Translations under genes and position numbers: made by a program | The notes under the pieces: model-generated | What the model saw: only the letters and a program-made list of their open reading frames with translations | Told to the model about the DNA's origin: nothing | Database searches by the model: none | Assembly (NCBI GenBank): GCA_003070825.1 | Contig: QBLP01000051.1 | Span: forward strand, 1-19,018 | Reading direction: 5' to 3' | DNA from: Halanaerobium sp. | GTDB lineage: Bacteria > Bacillota > Halanaerobiia > Halanaerobiales > Halanaerobiaceae | DNA length: 19,018 nucleotides | In this document: positions 1 to 6,891 of the stretch, one piece after another | Numbering within the stretch: position 1 is the first letter of the stretch | How the letters are laid out: each line of letters starts with the position of its first letter

Positions 1-2
1 GC

Positions 3-902
3 TTAATATACTTCCGGTGCGGCAACTTTTTCGCTGTTTTTAAAAACAACAGCCAGGGTCCCCGGTCCCGCATGAGAACCAACTGCAGCCCCTATCTCAC
101 TAATGAAAATTTCTTCGGGCTGAAATCTGGCTTCGATTTCTGCTTTTAATTTCAGGGCATATTTTTCATTTTGAGAATAGGTAAGAGCAATCACCTGTGA
201 TTCCGGCCTGTCGGCTTTTTTCTCTATTTGATCGAGCAGATAAGAAATCATTCTCTTTTTACCCCTGACCCGATCGTGAGCTAAGATTTTACCGTCCTGA
301 ATGTGGAGTATCGGTTTAATATTTAAAACATTGGCCATTACAGCCTTTGTCTTAGAAATTCTGCCGCCGCGCTTGAGCATCTCCAGATCACCAACAGCAA
401 AAATATGCTCCAGCCGGGAGGCATCAGCCATTAAATCTTCTACCACCGAATCCAGTTCTCTACCTTCCTGCAGCCATTTTGCAGCCTTGTAGACTAAAAG
501 TCCCTGGCCGACAGATGCCGCTTTGGAGTCAAGAATTGTAATTCGATCACTGTCCAGCTCATCATCAAGGGTGCTGTTCAGCTCTTTTTTGGCGAGTACT
601 GCTGATTCTAAAATACCGCTCAATTTGGATGAAAAAGCAATTACCAGCAGCTGATCATATTCTGCCAGTGCTTTTTGGTAGACCTCAATAAATTTTGCTG
701 GAGTTATCCTTGATGTTCTGGGAACTCCATTTTCCTCTTCTTTCAGCAGCTGATAAAAGTCAGCAGGCTGCAGATCAGCACGATCATAATAAATTTTATC
801 ATTAATATTTACTTCAATATTTAAAAATTCAATATCATAGCTGTCAATAATTTCTGCTGGTAAATCAGAACAGCTATCTGTTATTATTTTAACTTTTGAC
901 AT
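3..902 (-). CDS. degV: DegV family fatty-acid-binding protein
   Basis: A 299-residue DegV family protein, the usual length for the family. It opens with the family signature TDSCSDLP (residues 8-15), has the lipid-pocket segment RTSRITP (about 62-68), DSKAASVGQG (about 125-134) and KRGGRISK (about 177-184), and a glycine-rich C-terminal segment. DegV proteins bind a fatty acid between two alpha/beta domains; in Firmicutes the FakB members present it to the FakA kinase. No fakA lies nearby, so a FakB role is only possible. The ATG at 902 follows a good GGGAGG ribosome site 8 nt upstream. The gene is 44 nt downstream of yhbY with no terminator seen between them, so it is probably co-transcribed. 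The stop codon is inside the window, so the gene is complete. Confidence 0.93.
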   Translation of the reverse strand: MSKVKIITDSCSDLPAEIIDSYDIEFLNIEVNINDKIYYDRADLQPADFYQLLKEEENGVPRTSRITPAKFIEVYQKALAEYDQLLVIAFSSKLSGILESAVLAKKELNSTLDDELDSDRITILDSKAASVGQGLLVYKAAKWLQEGRELDSVVEDLMADASRLEHIFAVGDLEMLKRGGRISKTKAVMANVLNIKPILHIQDGKILAHDRVRGKKRMISYLLDQIEKKADRPESQVIALTYSQNEKYALKLKAEIEARFQPEEIFISEIGAAVGSHAGPGTLAVVFKNSEKVAAPEVY

Positions 903-946
903 AAAAATTCCTCCCTGTGAAGCTCTCCCCCGGGTTTAATTGTTAT

Positions 947-1234
947 TTAAAGTTTAAAATTTGAGTCTTCATCACGCTGGCGGAATAATACTGCAATACC
1001 ACCTATAACCTGTACAACATCTGAACCGGTTGCTGTGGCCAGCTCTTCTGCAGCAGATCGAGTTGTTCTGCCTGTACTTTCTAAGATTCTAACTTTCAGC
1101 AGCTCGTGGTCTTCTAAAGCAGCATCTAACTGTTCAATTACAGCTTCAGTAATTCCATCTTTACCCACATGCACAATGGGGTCCAGCGAATTTGCCTCTC
1201 CTCTGAGATAACTCCTATTTTTTCCTGTTAACAT
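947..1234 (-). CDS. yhbY: YhbY family ribosome-associated RNA-binding protein
   Basis: A 95-residue single-domain CRS1-YhbY (CRM) protein, standard length for bacterial YhbY. The basic start LTGKNRSYLRGEA, the HVGKDG loop (about 22-27), which is the GxxG-type RNA-contact loop, and the C-terminal strand GGIAVLFRQ are typical. Bacterial YhbY binds pre-50S ribosomal particles and is thought to help large-subunit assembly, which suits its position next to obg, another 50S assembly factor. The ATG at 1234 has a ribosome site AAGGTGAT just upstream. It is separated from obg by 69 nt that hold no recognisable terminator or promoter. The usual Firmicutes neighbour nadD is absent; degV follows instead. 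Confidence 0.93.
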   Translation of the reverse strand: MLTGKNRSYLRGEANSLDPIVHVGKDGITEAVIEQLDAALEDHELLKVRILESTGRTTRSAAEELATATGSDVVQVIGGIAVLFRQRDEDSNFKL

Positions 1235-1303
1235 TATATCACCTTCTTTCTGATAAATAACTATTTTTTACAAATTTCACTAAATTATCACATTTAGCAT
1301 TTG

Positions 1304-2575
1304 TTATTCTACATAATCAAATTCCAGGGGTCCGATCACAACTGTATCCCCTTCTTTTACTCCTTCTTTTTCCATCATCTCATTTAAACCATAGTGTTTT
1401 AAAACCCGCATCAGTCTCTGCACAGCTGCATCATTATTAAAATCAGTTTTCTCCAGATAGGAGTCCAGCAGGGTTCCTCTAATTTCATATTTATCCTTAT
1501 TTAACTTATCGATATATAATTCATCTACAAAGTCAGGTCTGATCACTACCTCTTCCTCTTTTTCTATTTCTCTTTCCGGCAGTTCTTCCAGACGCTGTCC
1601 CAGATGATAAATCAGGGGCTTACAACCTTCTCCAGTTACTGCAGAGATCGGGAAAACACTGTAGCCGCGGTCATTTAATTCTGATTTTACGGTTTCTATA
1701 TTCTGTCTTCCTTCTTCCAGGTCAATTTTATTTAAAGCAATAACCTGTTCTAAAGAAGCAAGGTAATCATTGTATTTATTTAGCTCATTATTAATTTTTT
1801 CAAAATCCTCAAGTGGATCTCTACCCTCAATCCCAGAAACATCAATTACATGGACTAAAAGTCTGGTCCGCTCTAAGTGTTTCAAAAATTCATCACCAAG
1901 ACCTGTACCCTGGTGGGCACCTTCTATTATACCAGGAATATCTGCCATAACAAAGGACTGATACTCACCATATTTAACAACCCCTAAATTCGGATGCAGG
2001 GTGGTAAAGTGATAGGAATCAATCTTGGGCTTGGCGTGTGATACCTGTGAGATCAATGTTGATTTACCTACATTGGGATAACCAACCAGACCAACATCAG
2101 CCAGCACTTTAAGCTCCAGTCTGATTTTACGCAGCTCACCCTTAGCTCCATTTTCAGAAAAACGGGGTGCTTTTCGGGTTGACTTTTTAAATCTGGCATT
2201 TCCTTTTCCGCCTCTGCCACCTTCTGCAATCACATACTCATCTCCTGCCTCTTTTAAATCAGCAAGAAACTGATCAGTATCTGAATCATAGACCATCGTT
2301 CCCGGCGGTACTTCCAGATAGAGATCTTCTCCATTTTTTCCGTGCATCTTTTTACCCTGACCATTCTGGCCCCGGTCAGCTTTATAAATATTGTTATAGC
2401 GGTAATCAGCAAGGGTATTCATCCCTTCATCTACTCTGAGGATAATGCTGCCGCCATCTCCGCCGTCTCCACCGTCAGGACCTCCCTGATCAATATATTT
2501 TTCCCGGCGAAAACTGACAACACCATTACCACCATCACCAGCTTTAACTTTAAATTCTACTTCATCTATAAACAT
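1304..2575 (-). CDS. obg: Obg/CgtA GTPase, ribosome assembly
   Basis: Obg GTPase of 423 residues with all three domains. The glycine-rich Obg fold covers about 1-159 (KAGDGGNG, GGPDGGDGGDGG, RGGKGNARF). The G domain follows, with G1 GYPNVGKST (165-173), G3 DIPG and G4 NKID. The C-terminal OCT domain starts near RPDFVDELYIDKLN and ends FDYVE. Obg binds the 50S subunit and couples its maturation to GTP and (p)ppGpp levels. The longest frame would begin at a GTG at 2584, but that codon lies within the ribosome site itself (AGGAGG at 2589-2584). The real start is one of two adjacent ATGs, 2578 or 2575. I chose 2575 because family members begin M-F-[IV]-D and the spacing is 8 nt. An intrinsic terminator lies upstream, so obg needs its own promoter or read-through; I could not identify a convincing promoter. 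Confidence 0.96.
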   Translation of the reverse strand: MFIDEVEFKVKAGDGGNGVVSFRREKYIDQGGPDGGDGGDGGSIILRVDEGMNTLADYRYNNIYKADRGQNGQGKKMHGKNGEDLYLEVPPGTMVYDSDTDQFLADLKEAGDEYVIAEGGRGGKGNARFKKSTRKAPRFSENGAKGELRKIRLELKVLADVGLVGYPNVGKSTLISQVSHAKPKIDSYHFTTLHPNLGVVKYGEYQSFVMADIPGIIEGAHQGTGLGDEFLKHLERTRLLVHVIDVSGIEGRDPLEDFEKINNELNKYNDYLASLEQVIALNKIDLEEGRQNIETVKSELNDRGYSVFPISAVTGEGCKPLIYHLGQRLEELPEREIEKEEEVVIRPDFVDELYIDKLNKDKYEIRGTLLDSYLEKTDFNNDAAVQRLMRVLKHYGLNEMMEKEGVKEGDTVVIGPLEFDYVE

Positions 2576-2656
2576 CATCTTCACCTCCTATTTTTTGAAT
2601 AAATTAGACAAAACTACAAAATACTTTTAAGCAGCAAAGCTTAAAATTTAAACAGC

Positions 2657-2687
2657 AAAAAACCCTCAGCACCTAGAGCACTGAGGG
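2657..2687 (-). terminator. Intrinsic terminator after rpmA
   Basis: Read on the minus strand, 2687-2663 folds into a 10-bp stem (CCCTCAGTGC with GTGCTGAGGG, including two G-U pairs) around a 5-nt TCTAG loop. Six T residues follow immediately at 2662-2657. It lies 17 nt past the rpmA stop and about 80 nt before the obg start. It therefore ends the rplU-rpmA transcript and separates it from obg. Confidence 0.9.
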
Positions 2688-2703
2688 ATATTATACAATA
2701 ATA

Positions 2704-2982
2704 TTAGTTAGCAATAGCTGCTACCTGATCTTCTGTATAGACACTGATTTGACGATTCTTTTTACCTTTTCTTTCAAATTTAACATAACCGTCAACCTTG
2801 GAGAATAAAGTATCATCACTACCACGGCCAACATTTAAACCTGGCTTGAATTTAGTACCTCTCTGACGCACTAAAATACTACCAGCTGATACGAATTCGC
2901 CGTCGAATTCCTTAACACCAAGTCGTTTCGATTCACTATCACGACCATTCCGGGAACTACCAACACCCTTCTTCTGGGACAT
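2704..2982 (-). CDS. rpmA: 50S ribosomal protein L27
   Basis: Ribosomal protein L27, 92 residues. Diagnostic segments are KKGVGSSRNGRDS (4-16), SKRLGVK, SAGSILVRQRGTKF, NVGRGSDDTLF and VKFERKGKKNRQISVY. The L27 N-terminal tail reaches the peptidyl transferase centre. Many Firmicutes make L27 with an extra N-terminal peptide of roughly nine residues that the protease Prp removes. Here the protein begins MSQKKGVG, close to the mature form. An in-frame TAA directly precedes the ATG, so no extension can be encoded. Ribosome site GGTGGAG lies 4 nt from the ATG. It is co-transcribed with rplU, 91 nt upstream, and followed by a terminator. The usual prp gene between rplU and rpmA is missing. Confidence 0.97.
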   Translation of the reverse strand: MSQKKGVGSSRNGRDSESKRLGVKEFDGEFVSAGSILVRQRGTKFKPGLNVGRGSDDTLFSKVDGYVKFERKGKKNRQISVYTEDQVAAIAN

Positions 2983-3073
2983 TTAACTCCACCCCCTTAG
3001 AAAATAAATTTTTAAAAATTTAAAAGTTAAATACTGACTAAAAGCCAATATTGCTGCTTATCTATAAGATAAA

Positions 3074-3385
3074 TTAAGCATTAATGTCTTCGATTAAAAC
3101 CTTAGTGTAAGGCTGTCTGTGACCGGTTTTCTTGCGGTATCTGATCTTTGGCTTATATTTGAAAACGACAATCTTTTTATTCTTACCCTGTTCGATTACC
3201 TTTCCCTTAACAGAAGCTCCCTCTACCATTGGAGAACCTGCTTTAAAACCATTATCATCAGATAAAGCTAAAACCTGATCAAATTCTACATTTTCGCCTT
3301 CCTCAGCAGAAAGCTTTTCAATTTTAATAATCTGACCTTCTTCAACGCGGTACTGTTTACCGCCAGTTTTAATAATAGCATACAT
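3074..3385 (-). CDS. rplU: 50S ribosomal protein L21
   Basis: Ribosomal protein L21, 103 residues, normal length. It starts MYAIIKTGGKQYRVEEGQ and ends with the family signature region KYKPKIRYRKKTGHRQPYT followed by KVLIEDI. L21 binds 23S rRNA in the 50S subunit. The ATG at 3385 follows a strong GGGAGGTG ribosome site 9 nt upstream. The gene has its own promoter (TTGACT/TAGAAT) and a structured 5' leader, so it does not depend on read-through from rng. An insertion sequence now separates it from rng. The downstream gap to rpmA is 91 nt with no gene and no convincing terminator, so rplU and rpmA form a two-gene transcript. Confidence 0.97.
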   Translation of the reverse strand: MYAIIKTGGKQYRVEEGQIIKIEKLSAEEGENVEFDQVLALSDDNGFKAGSPMVEGASVKGKVIEQGKNKKIVVFKYKPKIRYRKKTGHRQPYTKVLIEDINA

Positions 3386-3507
3386 TATATGTTACACCTC
3401 CCTTACCTCAGACTCGCCGGATGAGGCACTCTTCTTAGAAGAGATTTTACGGCCTGTACCGTGCGGTTTTGGCACCTTCAAAATGAAGGCTGGATAAATA
3501 ACTCCAG
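3386..3507 (-). promoter_or_regulatory. Putative L21 leader RNA (rplU 5' UTR)
   Basis: About 120 nt between the predicted transcription start and the rplU ATG hold a row of hairpins: CTGGA/TCCAG (3507-3503 with 3494-3490), CCTTCA/TGAAGG (3489-3484 with 3480-3475), ACGG/CCGT (3462-3459 with 3452-3449), CTCTTC/GAAGAG (3443-3438 with 3434-3429) and CCTCA/TGAGG (3426-3422 with 3410-3406). The last arm ends only 3 nt before the ribosome site (3402-3395). Low-GC Gram-positive bacteria have a known conserved leader family before rplU (the Rfam L21 leader), thought to allow autoregulation. Position and helix density fit it. Assignment is from context and hand folding, not a covariance search. Confidence 0.7.
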
Positions 3508-3513
3508 ATATAA

Positions 3514-3542
3514 ATTCTAGCATAAATCGGCTCCAGAGTCAA
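3514..3542 (-). promoter_or_regulatory. rplU-rpmA promoter
   Basis: Minus-strand sigma-A type promoter: -35 TTGACT at 3542-3537, a 17-nt spacer, -10 TAGAAT at 3519-3514. The TG immediately before the spacer end makes it an extended -10 (TGC then TAGAAT). The predicted start falls near 3507, where the first leader hairpin begins. A/T-rich sequence lies upstream. Confidence 0.85.
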
Positions 3543-3689
3543 GGGAATCACCAAAAGAGCTTTTTGCTTTGTACAATTTTTTCTTAAAAAAGAATAAAAA
3601 ATTTGCAGTAAATATCTCCAATAATAATTAAAACTCTTCATTTCAGACACATAAATATTTTTTGCAGTTCTTTTCCATTAATTTACTTC
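3543..3689. other. Gene-free spacer between rplU promoter and insertion sequence
   Basis: About 150 nt of A/T-rich sequence. I see no gene and no clear intrinsic terminator in it. It is probably the left part of the original rng-rplU intergenic region, now parted from its other half by the insertion sequence. The A-tracts nearest the promoter could act as an UP element for rplU, but this is a guess. Confidence 0.5.
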
Positions 3690-3710
3690 AAAAAGGGTAT
3701 ACTAACCCCT
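3690..3710. repeat. Left terminal inverted repeat with hairpin tip
   Basis: Reading outward on the minus strand, AGGGGT and ACCCTT pair (with one G-U) around TAGTAT, and a short T-run follows. It matches the right end in AAAAAGGGT and AACCCCT but differs in the centre. The hairpin plus T-run could also act as a weak terminator for the transposase transcript leaving the element. Confidence 0.6.
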
Positions 3711-3758
3711 ATAAAGCAGCTTAATCTTTTAAAATTAATTTATTCTGATATTTTTTTG

Positions 3759-5081
3759 TTATGCAGGCTGCAGCAGGCTTCTCAGCTTATCTTCCTGTTT
3801 TTCTTTTATTCGTCCAACTGCCATTGACAGCATAACCATTAAAGAAAGAGAACATTTAAGTTCCATCTTATCTATGCCTCTTACTGTATGATTCTCAAAT
3901 CCATAAGAAACATCAAGACGACTATTTACTCTTTCTACTGAAGTTCTGGCTTTATATATTCTGTCCCATTTATAGCTCTGACGGGCTACAGGAGTAAATA
4001 CACGAGGGTCTTCCTCCAGTGAAATTCTTGTACCATTTGCCACCGGACATTTATCTTTTCCCCTGCATTCTAAGCCATAATGTTTGGCAGGACATCTCTC
4101 CTTTAAGGTGTTTCTGTCTTTTTCAAATCCTCCAAATGCCATTTCTCTTCTTTTTCCTGTTACAGGATCATGGCAGTACACATTACCACAATAGTCATAT
4201 ACTACATTTTCTTCGCCTTCAACCAGTTTGGTTTCCTCTCCATCTTTCCACATGTTACGAATATCAATAACCGGTTTGATTTTATATTCTTCCCATAATT
4301 TTGCTATTAATTTTCCATCATCATAACCCCTGTCTCCGAGAAAATAATTGCAGTCTTCCATTATCTCCGGATGAGTTTCATCAAGCTCATCTATTAGTTC
4401 ATGAGCTGCCGGCTGCTCTGCATTTGAGGCCGGGGTTACTTTAAATGCTACCGGCAGTTCATATGCTGCATCCACTATCAGGTGGAGTTTGTAACCAAAC
4501 CAGCTTTTTACCTTTTTGTATTTATTACCTTCTTCATCCTCATAGCAATACGTTTTACTGCCATAATCAGCATCTAAATCTCGTCTTCTATCATCTTTTA
4601 TTTCTTCCTTTTTATCGTAATCATGGGAATTAGCAAAGCTGTCTATTGCTTTACCATCTACAGCCAGTGTTTCTCCAAAATCCGGAAGTAATTCTTTTAA
4701 TTCTTCTATCAATTTATTAAAAATTTCTTCTATATATTCTTGATGTTCATCCTCCAGTAATTTATTAAAAAACCGACTATAAACCCAGGCTGGTGGAACC
4801 TTACAATTCTTAAATCCACACATACTTCTTAACTGACCATTACGCGAGAGCTCACGCCTTAAACTTGCTGTTGTTTTATGTTCAAAGACTATCCCTGCCA
4901 GTATTGAATTCCACATGGCTCTTATGGGATAATCATCTCTGCCTTTTCCCCTTTCATTTTCCAGGTGGCGCATAAATTCTTCATCAGGTAAATACTTAAG
5001 AACAAGTCGTAATCTCTCTAAATCTCCTAAAGGTTGAATTTCCTGGTAGTCAAACAACTTTTTTTGTGGTATAATAGCCAC
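3759..5081 (-). CDS. DDE transposase (IS5/IS1182-like)
   Basis: A 440-residue transposase of the DDE_Tnp_1 superfamily. The N-terminal part (about 1-110) resembles the DUF772 transposase domain, with RAMWNSILAGIVFEHKT near 55-70. The catalytic triad appears as D142 (VDGKAID), D250 (LGDRGYDD) and E383 (RTSVERVNSRL). A cysteine-rich insert CPAKHYGLECRGKDKCP (330-346) precedes the last catalytic segment, as in IS1182-type enzymes. It would cut and join the element's ends. Start is GTG at 5081, with GGAGG 8 nt upstream. The frame has no interruption, so it is probably functional. The start region is part of an inverted repeat that may block translation of read-through transcripts. Exact IS family is not certain. 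Confidence 0.9.
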   Translation of the reverse strand: MAIIPQKKLFDYQEIQPLGDLERLRLVLKYLPDEEFMRHLENERGKGRDDYPIRAMWNSILAGIVFEHKTTASLRRELSRNGQLRSMCGFKNCKVPPAWVYSRFFNKLLEDEHQEYIEEIFNKLIEELKELLPDFGETLAVDGKAIDSFANSHDYDKKEEIKDDRRRDLDADYGSKTYCYEDEEGNKYKKVKSWFGYKLHLIVDAAYELPVAFKVTPASNAEQPAAHELIDELDETHPEIMEDCNYFLGDRGYDDGKLIAKLWEEYKIKPVIDIRNMWKDGEETKLVEGEENVVYDYCGNVYCHDPVTGKRREMAFGGFEKDRNTLKERCPAKHYGLECRGKDKCPVANGTRISLEEDPRVFTPVARQSYKWDRIYKARTSVERVNSRLDVSYGFENHTVRGIDKMELKCSLSLMVMLSMAVGRIKEKQEDKLRSLLQPA

Positions 5082-5082
5082 A

Positions 5083-5161
5083 GGTGAAACCTCCTTTATT
5101 AAGTGTTTTTTGGTTGTTCTTCTTAACTACCATTATATCACTTATACCAAGGGGTTTCACC
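5083..5161 (-). promoter_or_regulatory. Inverted repeat that can sequester the transposase ribosome site
   Basis: On minus-strand RNA, GGTGAAACC (5161-5153, inside the element's end) is the exact complement of GGTTTCACC (5091-5083), which covers the end of the GGAGG ribosome site (5094-5090) and the spacer to the GTG start. A flanking G-U pair on one side, and a C-G and a G-U beyond one mismatch on the other, extend it. The element's own promoter (-10 at 5137-5132) starts RNA downstream of the first arm, so only RNA entering from rng would carry both arms. This matches the read-through protection known in IS10 and IS50, here by inference. Confidence 0.65.
5132..5140 (-). promoter_or_regulatory. 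Transposase promoter, extended -10
   Basis: TGA followed directly by TATAAT (5137-5132), a consensus -10 with a TGn extension. The best spaced -35 candidate is a poor match (TGAAAC, 16-nt spacer) and overlaps the terminal repeat. Predicted start is near 5125, about 45 nt before the GTG. Confidence 0.6.
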
Positions 5162-5168
5162 CTTTTTT
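5149..5168. repeat. Right terminal inverted repeat with hairpin tip
   Basis: On the plus strand, AAGGGGT and ACCCTTT pair around TTC and are followed by further T residues, mirroring the palindromic tip at the left end. The same bases provide the upstream arm of the ribosome-site-sequestering repeat. Confidence 0.6.
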
Positions 5169-5296
5169 ATGCATTTTTTAAGATTTGGGGTCAATTTATT
5201 TATTTTAATGCTTTTTCCCTGAATAAGACCCTTATATACCATGTTTTTGGGGTAAAGAAAAATCATCATCCTCTGTACTTACTGTTATTAAAAGCC
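5169..5296. other. rng 3' flank with competing short repeats
   Basis: This 128-nt stretch lies between the rng stop and the element. No gene or standard terminator is visible. On the minus strand it holds CCCC (5252-5249), GGGTC (5231-5227) and GACCCC (5192-5187). GGGTC can pair with GACCC, extended by TTATT/AATAA with a bulge, or GGG can pair with the upstream CCCC, but no T-run follows either helix. Lack of a terminator means rng transcripts may run into the insertion sequence. Confidence 0.4.
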
Positions 5297-6886
5297 TCAT
5301 TTGCTTCGCAATTTACTCGCAATACCAGCATTTTCGTTGCTGGCATGCTGATCTTCGATTTTAACTGTTATTCTGTCACCGGCATCCAGATCCAGTACTT
5401 CTGGCTGCAGGTCTTCCTTGGTTCCCTTTTCAATAATCATATCTTCGTATTTAAGCTCTGCATTACCGCTGATAAAAATATCAATACCAAATTTGTTTTC
5501 CAGCTCCTGCAGTTTTTCTCCTCCAGCACCAATTAAAACTGCTGCTACCTCAGGGTGCAGTTCTAAGGAAACTGCCGGATATTTTTTGCGGCTGGTAATC
5601 TCATCTATTTTACGGATAACCTTCATCGCTACTGTAGACTCTGATAAAACCTTTCCGGTTCCACCACAGACAGGGCAGTCCTTCTGCATCAGCGAACCAA
5701 AACCCTCTCTTACTTTTTTGCGGGTCATCTCCAGCAGTCCGAGCTGCGTAAAACCTAAAATCGAAGTCTTTGTTCTATCTTTTGCCAGCTCATTTGCCAG
5801 CAGATCGGTAACTGACTGCTGATCAGAGTGATTGTTCATATCAATAAAGTCAATAATAATAATCCCACCGATGTCCCTCAATTTGATCTGGCGGGCAATT
5901 TCTGCCACTGCTTCTTTATTGGTCTTAACTATTGTATCCTGAAGATTTTTCTTACCGGTAAATTTACCGGTATTAACATCAATTGAAACCAAAGCTTCTG
6001 TCTGATCAATTACCAGGTAACCTCCAGATTTAAGCCAGACTTTGCGCTGCAGCAGGCTCTCTATCTCTTTTTCGATATTATAAGCTGCCAGAATAGGTAT
6101 ATTGCGCTGATAAAGGGCAATCCTATTCTTTAAATCAGGGGCAAAAACTGAAGTTAGATCAATTAAACGCTGGTAATCTTTTTTATCATCAACTACTACT
6201 CGATCAATATTTTCATCAAGATAATCTCTAATTAAATTTTTGAGTAAATCTTCTTCCTGATATAAAATATCTATATCATTTTTTTGGAAAAAGTCATTAC
6301 GAATTCGCTTCCAGGTTCCTGATAAAAAATTATAATCATTCTGCAGCTTGCTGTAGCTTTCATCATGGGCATTGGTCCGAATAATCAAACCTTCTTTACC
6401 ATTTTTTAAATCCTGGGCGATTGATTTTAAGCGCCCCCGCTCACCATCATCATTAATCCTGCGGGATATCCCGATTTTATTATCTGATGGAATGTAGACA
6501 AAAAATCTACCTGGGATCGAAATCTTACAGGTAACCTTTGCCCCTTTGGTGCCCATCGGTTCTTTAACAACCTGAACCATCAGCCACTGTCCTGGCTGCA
6601 GCACATGTTTAATATTTAAATCTTTTTGGCTCAACTTCTTTTTCTGCTCACTGCTTAAAATTGGATATAAATCATTTAAGTGAATAAAAGCATTGCGGGC
6701 AATACCTATATCGACAAAAGCCGCCTGCATACCGGGAAGTACATCCTGCACCCTGCCCCGATAGACATTACCTGCAATTTTATGATAGGTATCTCTCTCA
6801 AAAAACAAGTCTTCCAGCGAATTATTATTTAATAACGCTGCTCTTCTTTCTCTGAATTCCGAATTAATTATTATTTGTCTGCTCAT
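5297..6886 (-). CDS. rng: Ribonuclease G/E family endoribonuclease
   Basis: RNase E/G family enzyme, 529 residues, the length of RNase G or of the RNase E catalytic half. An S1 RNA-binding domain spans about 38-120 (GNVYRGRVQDVLPGMQAAFV). The catalytic metal ligands are D303 (VSIDVNTGKF) and D346 (IIIIDFIDM). The zinc-link motif CPVCGGTGK has C404 and C407. These four positions carry the same numbers as in E. coli RNase E. A C-terminal tail of about 110 residues follows, with no RNase E-like scaffold. It cleaves single-stranded A/U-rich RNA and matures rRNA. The ATG at 6886 is 5 nt past the DUF2344 stop with GGGAG upstream, so it is translated as part of the operon. The normal next gene, rplU, is displaced by an insertion sequence. 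Confidence 0.95.
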   Translation of the reverse strand: MSRQIIINSEFRERRAALLNNNSLEDLFFERDTYHKIAGNVYRGRVQDVLPGMQAAFVDIGIARNAFIHLNDLYPILSSEQKKKLSQKDLNIKHVLQPGQWLMVQVVKEPMGTKGAKVTCKISIPGRFFVYIPSDNKIGISRRINDDGERGRLKSIAQDLKNGKEGLIIRTNAHDESYSKLQNDYNFLSGTWKRIRNDFFQKNDIDILYQEEDLLKNLIRDYLDENIDRVVVDDKKDYQRLIDLTSVFAPDLKNRIALYQRNIPILAAYNIEKEIESLLQRKVWLKSGGYLVIDQTEALVSIDVNTGKFTGKKNLQDTIVKTNKEAVAEIARQIKLRDIGGIIIIDFIDMNNHSDQQSVTDLLANELAKDRTKTSILGFTQLGLLEMTRKKVREGFGSLMQKDCPVCGGTGKVLSESTVAMKVIRKIDEITSRKKYPAVSLELHPEVAAVLIGAGGEKLQELENKFGIDIFISGNAELKYEDMIIEKGTKEDLQPEVLDLDAGDRITVKIEDQHASNENAGIASKLRSK

Positions 6887-6891
6887 CTATC

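Larger units (their letters stand above)
3690..5168 (-). mobile_element. Insertion sequence of about 1.48 kb with one DDE transposase
   Basis: A single intact transposase gene is bracketed by similar inverted ends. The left end reads AAAAAGGGT, seven other bases, then ACCCC (the central bases differ between ends); the right end, read inward, is AAAAAAGGGTGAAACCCC. The element sits between rng and rplU, genes normally adjacent in this cluster, so it has interrupted an otherwise conserved order without breaking a gene. I see no clear target-site duplication, so the exact ends are uncertain by several bases. The transposase points the same way as all neighbouring genes. With its ends, promoter and uninterrupted gene it looks recently active or at least intact. 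Family placement (IS5/IS1182-like) is inferred from the transposase layout. Confidence 0.8.

Noticed and set aside
3000..3076. Hairpins in the rplU-rpmA gap (TTATCT/AGATAA)
   Set aside because: Short A/T-rich stem at the rplU stop without a T-run; rplU and rpmA are expected on one transcript.
3447..3650. 67-codon minus-strand frame before rplU
   Set aside because: It runs through the rplU promoter and leader hairpins, so it is a chance frame.
5084..5536. 150-codon open frame on the plus strand
   Set aside because: It starts in the insertion-sequence end, crosses the non-coding gap and runs antisense into rng; its product is unlike any family I know and it has no supported ribosome site.
5418..5822. 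134-codon plus-strand frame inside rng
   Set aside because: Antisense shadow of a well-conserved RNase G coding sequence.
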